Part shown: positions 35,451 through 43,970 of the stretch, piece by piece | How positions within the stretch are numbered: position 1 is the stretch's first letter | How the letters are laid out: the number at the start of each line of letters is the position of its first letter | Assembly: GCA_016782865.1 (NCBI GenBank) | Contig: JADHXR010000035.1 | Coordinates: 1 to 52,035, forward strand | Direction of reading: 5' to 3' | Length of the DNA: 52,035 bases | Source of the DNA: Phycisphaerae bacterium | GTDB taxonomy: Bacteria; Planctomycetota; Phycisphaerae; Sedimentisphaerales; Anaerobacaceae | Program-made: the position numbers and the translations under genes | Notes under the pieces: generated by a model | What the model was told of the DNA's origin: nothing | The model's input: the letters and a program-made list of their open reading frames with translations, nothing else | Database searches by the model: none

Positions 35451-36503
35451 TTAGCGCTCGCCTAAGATGGATTTCTTTTCCGCTGCTCTTAGAAGCCCAT
35501 CAATCCAGTGGTCAACAAGTTCAAAATAATCACCCACACCAGCCGCACCGCCAACGTAGAGGGGAACAATAACAGCCTCTGCGTTTGTCCTTGCTGCAAC
35601 TGTTCTGATCTGTTGCTCATCGAAATAGTTTGCAGCCAGAATGATGCCGACATTTCTCTCTCGCATCAGACTTATTAAGCTCGTTACATGCTTCGGAGAG
35701 GGCGGTATACCAGGCTTGGGCTCAACGGTTCCCGCCTCTTCCAGCCCGAAGAGTCTGACAAAGTAAATCCAGTTCTTGTGATAAGTAACGAGAGGTGTGC
35801 CGCGAAGCGGGAGCATCTTTTTCATCCAACCACCCAAATATTCAATTAGCGGCCTTCCTTCAAAGTTTTGCTTTTGGAGAAAACGTATTAACTCATCCTG
35901 CTCGGCGAGGCTGCATAATGTATCGCTACCAAGCATTTCCACAAGTTTGGAGCCAAACAACCGCTCATCAATCTGTCGATGTAATTCTTCCAGATTCTGC
36001 AAGTACATTTCCTTGCCTTCCGGATCATTCTTGGTCAATCCTGCGGCTATATTTCGAGCAGCTACCTTCATCTGGATAGGACTGCACGTGACGTGTGGAT
36101 TGCCGTGAATATGAACACCTCCTTCGGCTCTTGACAAGGTCCGGGGTTTTTCCAGAAGCTTCATTCCAGCAGATACAGATACGTAGCCTGGCTTGCCGCT
36201 TCGAATCTTTCCATTGCCTGAATTGTCTATCACGGTTTGTACCCAGAGTTCCAGGTCCAACCCTGTAGCAACCAAAACATCAGCATTTCGCAACGCAGTA
36301 GCAAATGAGGGTTTGGGGCGAATGAAATGTGCATCCTGATCGCCTCGAACGATAGACTTTACAGAGATACGATCACCACCGATAACCTTTGCTATAGATG
36401 CATAATCGGGCAATGTAGTTACGACGTTCAAATGCGATTTGGCACATACGCCCGTAGTAGGGAAAACCGTGGCAAGTGTGATTAGGATCGACATTCGTTT
36501 CAT
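35451..36503 (-). CDS. Zinc/manganese-type ABC transporter substrate-binding protein (ZnuA-like)
   Basis: This encodes 350 aa from ATG 36503 (MKRMSIL), which gives a normal signal peptide; a TTG 24 bases upstream is less likely. It is a cluster A-I (cluster 9) metal-binding protein: VVTTLPDYASIAKVIGGD, His59 in QDAHFIRPKP, His137 in HGNPHV, a third His in VTYHKNW (about 245), and an acidic ligand in the C-lobe. There is an unusual Gly-Val-His-Ile-His stretch just before His137, a His-rich loop like those of zinc-specific ZnuA proteins but short. It starts 20 bases after the porin stop. Selectivity (Zn versus Mn or Fe) cannot be fixed. Confidence 0.9.
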   Translation of the reverse strand: MKRMSILITLATVFPTTGVCAKSHLNVVTTLPDYASIAKVIGGDRISVKSIVRGDQDAHFIRPKPSFATALRNADVLVATGLDLELWVQTVIDNSGNGKIRSGKPGYVSVSAGMKLLEKPRTLSRAEGGVHIHGNPHVTCSPIQMKVAARNIAAGLTKNDPEGKEMYLQNLEELHRQIDERLFGSKLVEMLGSDTLCSLAEQDELIRFLQKQNFEGRPLIEYLGGWMKKMLPLRGTPLVTYHKNWIYFVRLFGLEEAGTVEPKPGIPPSPKHVTSLISLMRERNVGIILAANYFDEQQIRTVAARTNAEAVIVPLYVGGAAGVGDYFELVDHWIDGLLRAAEKKSILGER

Positions 36504-36523
36504 GATAATCTTAGCCTCTGCTA

Positions 36524-37921
36524 TCAATAACGCTCATGCTTGTGTGGGCCTGCGGCAAAAATTGCCTGTAGCCAAATGACATGCTCAGGGTTTGAAATGC
36601 CTTTGCCGTCGCTGTAGTCGTACTCTGCCCGGAACTTCACAAACGGGCTTTGCCACCAAGTGATGTATGGGCCGATTTGCCACAGATGTGGATCATCACC
36701 CGTAACAGCCAATGGCGACAGCGAGAGCGAACTGGAGAGATTGGCGTAGCCTTTCGTATCAGGTGCATAGAAGTCACCTCTGATGCCGATATCGATTGTA
36801 CGGGAGATCTTGGTTTGTAGATAACTGTACAGACCCCAGGCGTCGATAGTGTCAGAACCTGAGCCATCCGGTGCCAGAAGCTCTTTGTTCAACCAATATG
36901 CTTCACTTCGCCATTCCACATTTCTGTAACGCATTCTCTCGGCCGGCTCCCACAGGACCGACAAATCGGCCCCAAGTACGGTTGTCATCTCACTGCTGTT
37001 TTGTCTGGTTCCGCCCTGAATGTCCCATTCATCGTTCCACCCAACTAACCCGCTAAGACCACATTCCAGATAGGTGTCTTGTGACAGATCCCGGTAGTTC
37101 TTATAGTGTGCAAGAAGACTGGGCCTATTACGGGCGTTATCACCAAATAAACGGCTATTCGAGCCGTCCGTAACCTGAAACGTTAACTGCTGCGATGCAA
37201 CGCCAACAGGAGGCATTAGCCAATCTAATGACAGGCCAGCCTGATTAAGACCACCGCTGCCAAATATCTGGCGAAGAGCCAGCGGGAAATCAACCTGGTC
37301 CAAACCATGTCTGTGCCAGCGGTTTACGACACCGAATTGCTGACGGAACTTGCCAAACGTCAAATTCAGATCGTCGGCAACATTGTATAAAGTCATGTAT
37401 CCCTCACCAAGCTCGCTTCCACTCTCGGTGACCGGTATTGCTGCCTTAAACCGGGTGGATGGGTCCAGCCATGATTCGAGATGGATTCCCAGGGTCCTAA
37501 ACTCAAAATCGCTGCTCTGATCGCTCGTAGTATCCTGTCTTGAAGAGAAGAGGAAATCGCCAGTGACACTGATTTCCGGATTCAAGGCCTGCAAGCCCAG
37601 GCTGCCGGACCTGAAAGTAGTCTCTTCAGGCTCCTCTTCAGTGCCAACCTCCTGTGCTGCTTCGGTCTTTGCTAATTCTCGCAAAGCGGTCAGTTTGTCC
37701 TTCGTCCTCTTGCTACTGGCTTGGGCAGCAAGTCCATCCATCTGTTGTCTCAAAGCATTGATTTCATCATCATGCTTCTTCTGCATATCAACAATCTGCC
37801 GCTGGAGTTCTAGAATCTTCGCATCTGGTTGCTCAGTATCGGATTGCTCATCCTGAGCAGTCGCAGGATTGGCAAGTAACATCGGAACAGAGAGTATTAG
37901 AATGATGAACGTTCTTGGCAT
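36524..37921 (-). CDS. Outer-membrane beta-barrel porin-like protein with coiled-coil N-terminus
   Basis: This encodes 465 aa from ATG 37921, with AAGGAG seven bases upstream. Signal peptide (residues 1-20, ending ATAQ), then a periplasmic coiled-coil (about 30-60, KILELQRQIVDMQKKHDDE), a linker, then about 350 residues of alternating amphipathic strands with aromatic girdles. The C-terminal strands read HVIWLQAIFAAG followed by PHKHERY. A barrel ending in a His-containing tail and leading a ZnuA operon suggests an outer-membrane entry route for metal. The exact porin family is not identified, and the coiled coil may anchor it to the cell wall. Confidence 0.75.
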   Translation of the reverse strand: MPRTFIILILSVPMLLANPATAQDEQSDTEQPDAKILELQRQIVDMQKKHDDEINALRQQMDGLAAQASSKRTKDKLTALRELAKTEAAQEVGTEEEPEETTFRSGSLGLQALNPEISVTGDFLFSSRQDTTSDQSSDFEFRTLGIHLESWLDPSTRFKAAIPVTESGSELGEGYMTLYNVADDLNLTFGKFRQQFGVVNRWHRHGLDQVDFPLALRQIFGSGGLNQAGLSLDWLMPPVGVASQQLTFQVTDGSNSRLFGDNARNRPSLLAHYKNYRDLSQDTYLECGLSGLVGWNDEWDIQGGTRQNSSEMTTVLGADLSVLWEPAERMRYRNVEWRSEAYWLNKELLAPDGSGSDTIDAWGLYSYLQTKISRTIDIGIRGDFYAPDTKGYANLSSSLSLSPLAVTGDDPHLWQIGPYITWWQSPFVKFRAEYDYSDGKGISNPEHVIWLQAIFAAGPHKHERY

Positions 37922-38309
37922 TTCCAAACTCCTTGAAAAGTCCTTTTTGCACTGTGACCTTTTAGCCAAGCTGGAGGAACAAGTAGTGCAATGCTACTAT
38001 TCGCCTCTCATTAGGAGCTTCAATCCATTTTTCAAGAGGGGAAGCATGATTCTTGGCTAGTCACATAAGTTCCGCAATCACGCAATTGACCGCATCTTGC
38101 TCAGTAACATTTGCATTAGTGTTGGAAAACGTGCGATTGCTTCCTCCGCTTTCGCGTGGGCAGGGTAGCTTCGCTCCTGGCAATGATAAAGAGTGCATTT
38201 CGAGGTCATTGCGAGCGATTCGAAGAATCTCGCGGCAATCTCGGCCGGCACGATGGGACTCTTTCAACAGGCCCGCAGGCATCGTTCTTGTGGGGACACG
38301 AGCAGCAGG
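37922..38309. other. 388-bp region between the porin and sulfatase genes
   Basis: There is no gene. Upstream of the porin a weak palindrome (AGTAG, 7 nt, CTACT at 37982-37998) could be an operator for a metal regulator, but it is too short to call. Farther out lies a dispersed palindromic repeat (listed separately). Confidence 0.4.
38202..38242. repeat. Palindromic dispersed repeat (REP-like)
   Basis: The core TTGCGAGCGATTC (38209-38221), a GAA loop, and GAATCTCGCGGCAA (38225-38238) make an imperfect inverted repeat. Translating the surroundings gives the familiar spurious peptide REILRIARND, seen in many genomes carrying a repeated element with GGTCATTGCGAG. A second part, CTTCGCTCCTGGCAATGA, is 30 bp upstream. 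This is probably a non-coding dispersed element. Confidence 0.5.
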
Positions 38310-40283
38310 CTATTTCGGTTTCTTCTTGTACTTAGACGAAGAAACGCGGTTCGTCCAGCGACATAGCCAGCGGTCGAACAACACCTTCCTGCCCGTTCTA
38401 ACCTGATTGAGCCGAAAGACGGTGTCTTTGCGCCAGGCGATGATCTCATCGGCAAGCTCCTGCGCCTGCTGCTCCGGCAGTTCCATCCTCACCAATTCGA
38501 GCGGGTCGGCATCGAGATTATACACGCAAGTTGTCTTTTCCGGCGGATGGTATACGAATTTGCGATTGCCCCGGACAAAGCCCGCCGGTCCTTCCTGCAT
38601 CCAGCCGACAAAGTAGACTTTGCGGTCCTTCGGAACCGGGCCAAGCACATTCCAAGCGTCAAAGCCTGCGGACTCCGTTGCAAAGCCCAGGAGGCCCAGC
38701 AGGGTCGGAGTCAGGTCGACAGAACTGACCGGACGCGTGATCTTACTGCCCGGCTCGACCGAAAACGGTGCGCGTAAACAAAAGGGGATGTGCAGGAGTT
38801 CGTCGAAAGCTATCCGGTTGTGCCCGAGCAAACCGTGCTCGCCAAAGGCCTCGCCGTGGTCGCTAATCACACAGAAGATCGTCTCATCCGTGAGATTGAG
38901 CTTGGCAAGCTCGACGTCCAACGCGGCCAGAAACTTGTCTGTGTAAGAAATTGACTGTCGATACCGCTCGACAGGCTCCTTGGCCGGTTCACCAAACCAC
39001 TCGGGGACCACGTACGGATCGTGAGTAACCGAGCAAAAAATGACTGCGAAAAAAGGTTGTTCTTCCGCTTTTATCCAATCAGTGACGGGCTTCAACATCG
39101 AGAACTCGTCGGAACCGAGATAACCGACAAAGGCGTTTGGGTCATCCAGGTCCTCCCTGGACCAGAATCCCTGGAAGCCAAGATTATACACCAAGCCGGC
39201 CCGTGATTCGAACCTACCCATGGCCGATTGGAAGAAAGCGGTCCTGTAGCCAAGCTTGTCTGCGAGAACCGTAGCTATGCCGCCGTAAGGCTTGGCGGCC
39301 GGGACCGCCTCGACAATATCCTGAGACGCTGACGGGAACCGGCCGCTGAAGAGTGAGAACAACACTTTCGTACTATGGGTCAGCGACGAACGCGTGTTCG
39401 AAAACTCCACACCCTGGCTGGCCAGCTTTGTCAGATACGGCGTCAAATCGCCTTGTCTGCCCGAAAATGAAGTGTAGCCGTACTGAATACCCTCGAGAAC
39501 CACGACAACCACGTTATGCTTTGTCTGCCAAGGTTCTGCCGTGATCTTGATTTGATCAAAAGACGGTAGCGTACGCTTCGGATCGAACTGTCGCCTGTAG
39601 TCGGAGCGAACAAGACTCGTGACAGCCCGCAACTGTGAATTGTGGCGCAGGCCCACCGCACCGATCTGCGTAGAGCCGCGCCTGGCAACTGCCGGTCGGG
39701 CGACGACCGCTGCCGCAACAATCATCACACAGATTATGATTCGAATCCTGAATCGCTTGTGATTGTATGCGGGCAGCCTTGGGTGCGCCAGACAGGAAAT
39801 GAAAAAGGCCAGAGCGATAGCGCTGGGGACGAGCAAGATCAAGGCTGCTGCCGGCATCTTGGCGAGATTGACACCAACCATAGATAACGCGCTTACCGGG
39901 GTCCGAATCAAAGACAGAAAAATTCTCGGCAGGATTTGATTTCCCGTTCTGACGAGCCAGGCGGCGTTCATGATCGACCATGTACACATAACAGCGGCAA
40001 TGATTGTAGCGGTGCGCACGATCCACTTGCGGGGCCAGGTCGAGCAGAATAGTGAAAGGAGAGCTTCCACCGTCAGCAAGCAAGCGACGTCGGCCAATAT
40101 CCATCCCAGGTATTCATCGTCGATTGCAAACCGGCGTGCGTGAAAGAGCTTTACCGCCAGTGTGTAGAATAGTGCTATTACCATGATGACACTATAGGCG
40201 CGCGGCGCAAGGATGTCGTATAGCCGACGAGCCGGGGCTAAGATCCTAAACTTGCGGCCAGATTCTGTACGCTGGGAATCCAT
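38310..40283 (-). CDS. Membrane-anchored LTA synthase-like sulfatase/phosphotransferase
   Basis: This encodes 657 aa from ATG 40283 (MDSQRTES). The frame extends 66 bases further to a TTG, and neither start has a good ribosome binding site. Residues 30-200 carry about five membrane helices. The C-terminal two thirds form an alkaline-phosphatase superfamily domain: metal ligand Glu in VVVVLEGIQYG, probable nucleophile Thr in SSLTHSTKVLFS, and VISDHGEAFGEHGLLGH with the distal Asp-His set. There is no CxPSR/CxA sulfatase motif needing formylglycine, so a Thr-nucleophile phosphoglycerol transferase (LTA/OPG synthase-like) is more likely than a sulfatase. It acts outside the membrane. Substrate unknown. 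Confidence 0.82.
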   Translation of the reverse strand: MDSQRTESGRKFRILAPARRLYDILAPRAYSVIMVIALFYTLAVKLFHARRFAIDDEYLGWILADVACLLTVEALLSLFCSTWPRKWIVRTATIIAAVMCTWSIMNAAWLVRTGNQILPRIFLSLIRTPVSALSMVGVNLAKMPAAALILLVPSAIALAFFISCLAHPRLPAYNHKRFRIRIIICVMIVAAAVVARPAVARRGSTQIGAVGLRHNSQLRAVTSLVRSDYRRQFDPKRTLPSFDQIKITAEPWQTKHNVVVVVLEGIQYGYTSFSGRQGDLTPYLTKLASQGVEFSNTRSSLTHSTKVLFSLFSGRFPSASQDIVEAVPAAKPYGGIATVLADKLGYRTAFFQSAMGRFESRAGLVYNLGFQGFWSREDLDDPNAFVGYLGSDEFSMLKPVTDWIKAEEQPFFAVIFCSVTHDPYVVPEWFGEPAKEPVERYRQSISYTDKFLAALDVELAKLNLTDETIFCVISDHGEAFGEHGLLGHNRIAFDELLHIPFCLRAPFSVEPGSKITRPVSSVDLTPTLLGLLGFATESAGFDAWNVLGPVPKDRKVYFVGWMQEGPAGFVRGNRKFVYHPPEKTTCVYNLDADPLELVRMELPEQQAQELADEIIAWRKDTVFRLNQVRTGRKVLFDRWLCRWTNRVSSSKYKKKPK

Positions 40284-40592
40284 AGGCTGCAAAGACACTG
40301 AAAGCGTCGGCGAATGGCAAGATGCTTTCCGAAGTTCCTTCGCCGGCAAGTTGAGGAGCTGCTATATATGTTAACAGATGGTCGAAACTGGCTTGAACGG
40401 TCTCCATAAGCTCCACACTATCAAATCACAGTTCATTCGTCACGCACTACTTGGGAAATCTGGGCTAGCATGTTATTTGGCATTTGTCTTTAAACCTATA
40501 CTCTTTGTTTTCTTGTTGATTCCATCATAAGGAGTGTTATCGTGTGGACGACATCATGCGAGACATCCTACGGGCCTGAAATGATCCACGAG
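40284..40592. other. 309-bp non-coding region
   Basis: It separates the sulfatase start from the end of the prepilin pseudogene; both are on the minus strand. I see no gene, promoter or hairpin worth naming. Confidence 0.4.
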
Positions 40593-40837
40593 TCAAATAG
40601 GTGGTTCATCTCTCCCTGTGCCGGTCCAAAGTCGATTGTTGCCCGGCCCCCCAAGATCAGTAAGGGCTTTTTCAACCGGACGCTTTGTCACCGGGTCAAC
40701 CTCGTATCCGAGTTCTTTGTAGTTCATAGCCTCGGCATGGCCGTCCAGGAATGCAACATTAGCAGCGCGATAATCTAGATGACCACTAACAACTCTATTA
40801 GGGTAAAACCGGATTTCAGCCCATTGCGTTCTCTCAT
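40593..40837 (-). pseudogene. Prepilin gene with nonsense codon and large internal deletion
   Basis: From ATG 40837 the frame reads MRERNGLKSG then [10 protein letters not shown], the prepilin cleavage site and helix start, followed by TAG. Past the stop it continues IIALLM, the expected continuation of such helices. Only nine bases on, another frame becomes the C-terminal end of a pseudopilin: ANVAFLDGHAEAMNY, KELGYEVDP, and so on to TGA at 40595-40593. The two parts meet within a shared GCTAATG, so a deletion of several hundred bases between short direct repeats probably joined them. This is a dead relative of the intact gene at 2999. Confidence 0.85.
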
Positions 40838-40924
40838 CCTATTTATGTCCTCGATTCTGATTTGCGTCCCTGCCACTTGTCGTCACCATCCATAACGTTA
40901 TAAACTTGCGTGCCACCTTAAGTG

Positions 40925-41536
40925 CTAATCTCGATCCCTTACAAATAAGAGCGGAAACACAATATCGCTCACACAGCATGGAATCCACACGGCGAGAAAA
41001 AGGAAGAAAAAGACAACAGCATATGACGGCAAACTTGCGCTCTCTCCCTTTGCCATCAAAATGTGGAATAGTGATGCCCATGTGCTAAGAAGGACATGGC
41101 CCGCATGCGGCAGCTTTGTTCTGGGCCAAAAATATGCTACGGTAGCTCCTATGAATGCCAGGGGATTGACTAACCACCATTTTTCAATGAAGCCAATGTG
41201 GATACCTCTGCTCGGCATATTCAGCAATGTTTCTCCTAAGTAGGGTATTAATGAATCGCTCATTGTCGCGATGCCGATCGAACCCACATAGCCAATAATA
41301 AGCAAAAGCCAGAGATTGCAGTTGCCCTTCTTATACCTGCATGTATGAAGTTCATACACAGAAGCTGTGACGAGCGCGCTTAGCAGAACATGAATCGGAT
41401 GCAGCGTATAGAAAACAGAGTGCGAAATCTTAGAAGATAATCCCTGGGAGAAAAACATAATTATCAAACCTGTCGACGCCCCGAAAAGAGTAAAAGGAGC
41501 GTGGTTCTTTAATTCTTTTAATATTTGCTTCGACAT
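40925..41536 (-). CDS. Hypothetical six-helix membrane protein
   Basis: This is a 203-aa hydrophobic protein with about six transmembrane segments (for example TLFGASTGLIIMFFSQGL, LLLIIGYVGSIGIATM, NPLAFIGATVAYFW, YAVVFFFLFLAVWIPCCV). Histidines near membrane edges (HPIHVLL, HAGHVLLSTWASLFH) could bind metal or haem, but I do not recognise the family. No ribosome binding site is clear before ATG 41536. The prepilin pseudogene follows 87 bases downstream. Confidence 0.65.
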   Translation of the reverse strand: MSKQILKELKNHAPFTLFGASTGLIIMFFSQGLSSKISHSVFYTLHPIHVLLSALVTASVYELHTCRYKKGNCNLWLLLIIGYVGSIGIATMSDSLIPYLGETLLNMPSRGIHIGFIEKWWLVNPLAFIGATVAYFWPRTKLPHAGHVLLSTWASLFHILMAKGESASLPSYAVVFFFLFLAVWIPCCVSDIVFPLLFVRDRD

Positions 41537-41908
41537 TGATTCGTGGGCTCTGGTGCGCGCCGAATGAGAATCTCCGATCTAATGTCATGGCTTAACAATA
41601 TGACACCATCGATGATTTCGGAGTCTCGATTAACTTTTGCTTTGGGAGCAGAGTTCCTCTACATACTTGATTGCCTCGCTTCGATGGAGACACAGACCAG
41701 CACTGGTGTCGTCCACAGAACAGTACTGGCCTCATAGTGCTGCAAGAACATCCTCGCCTATGAAAAATACTCGCCTCATATTTTCTAAGAACCGGGTAGC
41801 TCGTAGTCAAAGAGTCGACGTCAAAGACCCAGATGGTTTGAGGCTGATTCCGGGCACCGCCTGATGTTGACTGAGCGGGTGTCGTCAAGCTTCTCAGTTT
41901 TCAAATTG
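41537..41908. other. 372-bp region without a recognisable gene
   Basis: Open frames on both strands cover it, but none has a start with a ribosome binding site. Minus-strand translation next to the neighbouring gene's end gives protein-like AVFIIVPNCGSFAVLVARP in one frame, so the region may hold decayed coding sequence. Confidence 0.35.
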
Positions 41909-42550
41909 TCATTCGTGGCAGTGACTCCTTCCACGACAGCGCCGCCTCGGGCAGGACCTGGGCGAGCCACGAGAACCGCGAAACTGCCACAATTTGGGAC
42001 AATGATAAAGACGGCCCCTTCTCCTGGCTGTTCGTTGGTCTGCCGTTGTCGTCATAGATGGCGACCGGGCCTGATCACCAAGTCTGCCTCGGGACCAGTA
42101 AGGACGGAGGTCAGAGTCACGCAGTTGGATGAAACGGTTGGCGAGAATCAGCGTTGTTGCAACGTAGTGATTTGAGAGCATCTTGTCGGTGCGGAATCCC
42201 ATCAAATCAAGACTTTCGCCAACTGTAAGCTGTTTGACAACGTCTGACAGCACCGGCGCCGGTCCTAAATGAATGTTGAGTTCATGGCCGGACTTGTCCT
42301 TGAGAATCAGATGAGTGCCCAGTTCAGCTTCGCCGGTAGTGCTCTCACATGGATGAGTCTTGATCTCCTCCAACTTGCCTGAGATGCGGACCAAACGAGG
42401 CTTCAGCCTCTGCTGTGCAACACCTTTGCTGTCGCCCATTCCCCGTTGCCCTGGAGCGACCGTCGCCCAGATCAGTGCGATCAGAGCGGTCGCGAGCATA
42501 ATACTACCGCGTCCGATGGTGAGACATTCTGTTTTCTCCGGGTTCTTCAT
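41909..42550 (-). CDS. Hypothetical exported protein
   Basis: This encodes 213 aa from ATG 42550, with GGAG eight bases upstream. A signal-like N-terminus (GRGSIMLATALIALIWATVAP) is followed by a small beta-rich domain: VRISGKLEEIKTHPCE, LGTHLILKDKSGHELNIHLG, LTVGESLDLMGFRTDKM. It resembles an OB-fold-like periplasmic domain seen in other bacteria, but I cannot name it. The final 50 residues are extremely Arg/Ser-rich (for example RRRCRGRSHCHE) and look like an out-of-frame tail, so the natural C-terminus may have been lost to a frameshift near 42055. Divergent in character from its neighbours, it may be unrelated to them. Confidence 0.6.
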   Translation of the reverse strand: MKNPEKTECLTIGRGSIMLATALIALIWATVAPGQRGMGDSKGVAQQRLKPRLVRISGKLEEIKTHPCESTTGEAELGTHLILKDKSGHELNIHLGPAPVLSDVVKQLTVGESLDLMGFRTDKMLSNHYVATTLILANRFIQLRDSDLRPYWSRGRLGDQARSPSMTTTADQRTARRRGRLYHCPKLWQFRGSRGSPRSCPRRRCRGRSHCHE

Positions 42551-42619
42551 GACAATTTCTCCTATATCAACGATATCTGTATACACACGGGTATGATAGG
42601 AACGGGATGCCTGGCAGGT

Positions 42620-43432
42620 TCAGATCAAAGCTTTATAGAATTGCCCCTGAGCCGTGTACTCAAGTCGGGCTTGCCCTTGGGAGCATAACTGCTCAATACA
42701 CTTCAGAACAGCATTTCGGTGAAGGCCAAGTCCGAGCGCTATGTCGTCAACAGAACAAGGTCGACGTCTCAAGAGAGCCAGCACATCCTGCAACCGAGCT
42801 GAGGTCTCACCCTGTGCATGAATACTCTGGTTGGTTACGATTATTTCTGCCTCTTCTGAGAGCTGCAATGCCGCCTCTTTCAGTCGTTCGGGGGGCACGG
42901 CCATAGCAAAGTCCTCTGCAGGTGGTCGGCTGACAACATTCACCTGAACCTTATCTGGCCCAATCAGCTTTATATAGTGAGCGAGCAATCTTGTCTGGAC
43001 CTCGACAGTGGTTACACCACTCAGGAGAAAGACTTCCAGCCAATACTTGCCAGCGTATTCATTTCGGAATTTCACTAATCCGTCCAACATCTTGCCAAAG
43101 TGGATATCGGGATGAGGCCTGTTGACATATCGAAACAACCGGTCGATTCCGGCATCGAGTGACGGAAGAACCAGGTCAGCAGCCATCAGAGAACGTCTTA
43201 CCTCTGGCAACCACAACAATGACCCGTTTGTAAGCACTGCAACAGGGATGTCGGTAATCGCCTTGATCTGAGAAATTACCTCTCCGATCTTTGAATGAAG
43301 CGTAGGCTCTCCCGATCCAGATAGTGCTATGTAGTCGGGCTTGGATTCAAGTTTGCCTTTGACTTGGTCAATGATAGAATCGCATGGAACCCACTCTCTC
43401 CGTTCTATGGTCTTGTTAGTGGTTCTGCCCAA
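42620..43432 (-). pseudogene. Radical SAM protein lacking its N-terminal cluster motif
   Basis: The 270 residues begin at GRTTNKTIERREW, which in intact radical SAM proteins of this group (Wyosine/COG0731-like) directly follows the CxxxCxxC motif (usually ending CIYCQLG). Here the preceding codons read SDIVQ, just after TAG and TAA stops, so the [4Fe-4S]-binding residues are missing and the frame has no good start codon (TTG at 43432 only). The rest is intact: LSGSGEPTLH, AVLTNGSLL, PSLDAG, then a C-terminal winged-helix-like domain (VDDIALGLGLHRNAVLKCIEQL). The junction lies 18 bases after the IscU-like gene's stop. It is probably a truncated, inactive gene unless the cluster motif is supplied otherwise. 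Confidence 0.75.
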
Positions 43433-43450
43433 CTGAACGATGTCACTCTA

Positions 43451-43879
43451 TTATTTGATTCCTTTCAATTCACTTCGATACTTGTCAATCGCCGCTTTCA
43501 GCGTCATGACAGACAATTTCGCACAGTGTTTGTGATCCTCGGGCAGGCCTCCAAAATATTTGTCAACATCTTCCGGTTCAATCTGGAGCGACTCTTCAAT
43601 GGTTCTTCCTTTTGCAGTTCTTGTGACGTAGCTGGCGCATGCAATCGTAAAATTGCAACCATCTGTCATGAATTTGATGTCACTTATTCTTCCATCGGTG
43701 ATGTTCAGACACATTTCGACAGTATCTCCGCAAACGCCCGTCACGCTGACATAGCTGCCTGGATTGTCTATTTCCCCAATGTTCTGGAGATTCAAAACCT
43801 CATTCTTGAGATTTACCGATAAGCCTTCAAACATGGACTCCTGGAGTCTCTGCACAAGCTTGTCATTTTCTGCTGGCAT
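43451..43879 (-). CDS. IscU/NifU-like Fe-S cluster assembly scaffold
   Basis: This is a 142-aa scaffold-type protein. Conserved cluster ligands are Cys50 with Asp52 (VTGVCGDTVEM), Cys75 (DGCNFTIACASY) and His118-Cys119 (HKHCAKLS), and additional cysteines occur at 57 and 81. It would assemble a [2Fe-2S] or [4Fe-4S] cluster on the protein before transfer. No cysteine desulfurase is in the window. AAGG lies a little before the ATG. It is downstream of the MBL-fold gene, ends the well-preserved part of the cofactor cluster, and is followed by the truncated radical SAM gene. Confidence 0.88.
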   Translation of the reverse strand: MPAENDKLVQRLQESMFEGLSVNLKNEVLNLQNIGEIDNPGSYVSVTGVCGDTVEMCLNITDGRISDIKFMTDGCNFTIACASYVTRTAKGRTIEESLQIEPEDVDKYFGGLPEDHKHCAKLSVMTLKAAIDKYRSELKGIK

Positions 43880-43970
43880 ACGTCTCTACCTTTCTCTTCT
43901 TTCTGAGAATGTAATCTTCTGTAGTCTGAAAGCACCGATTCTTTTGACTGCGCAACGTTCCGGATTTCTC

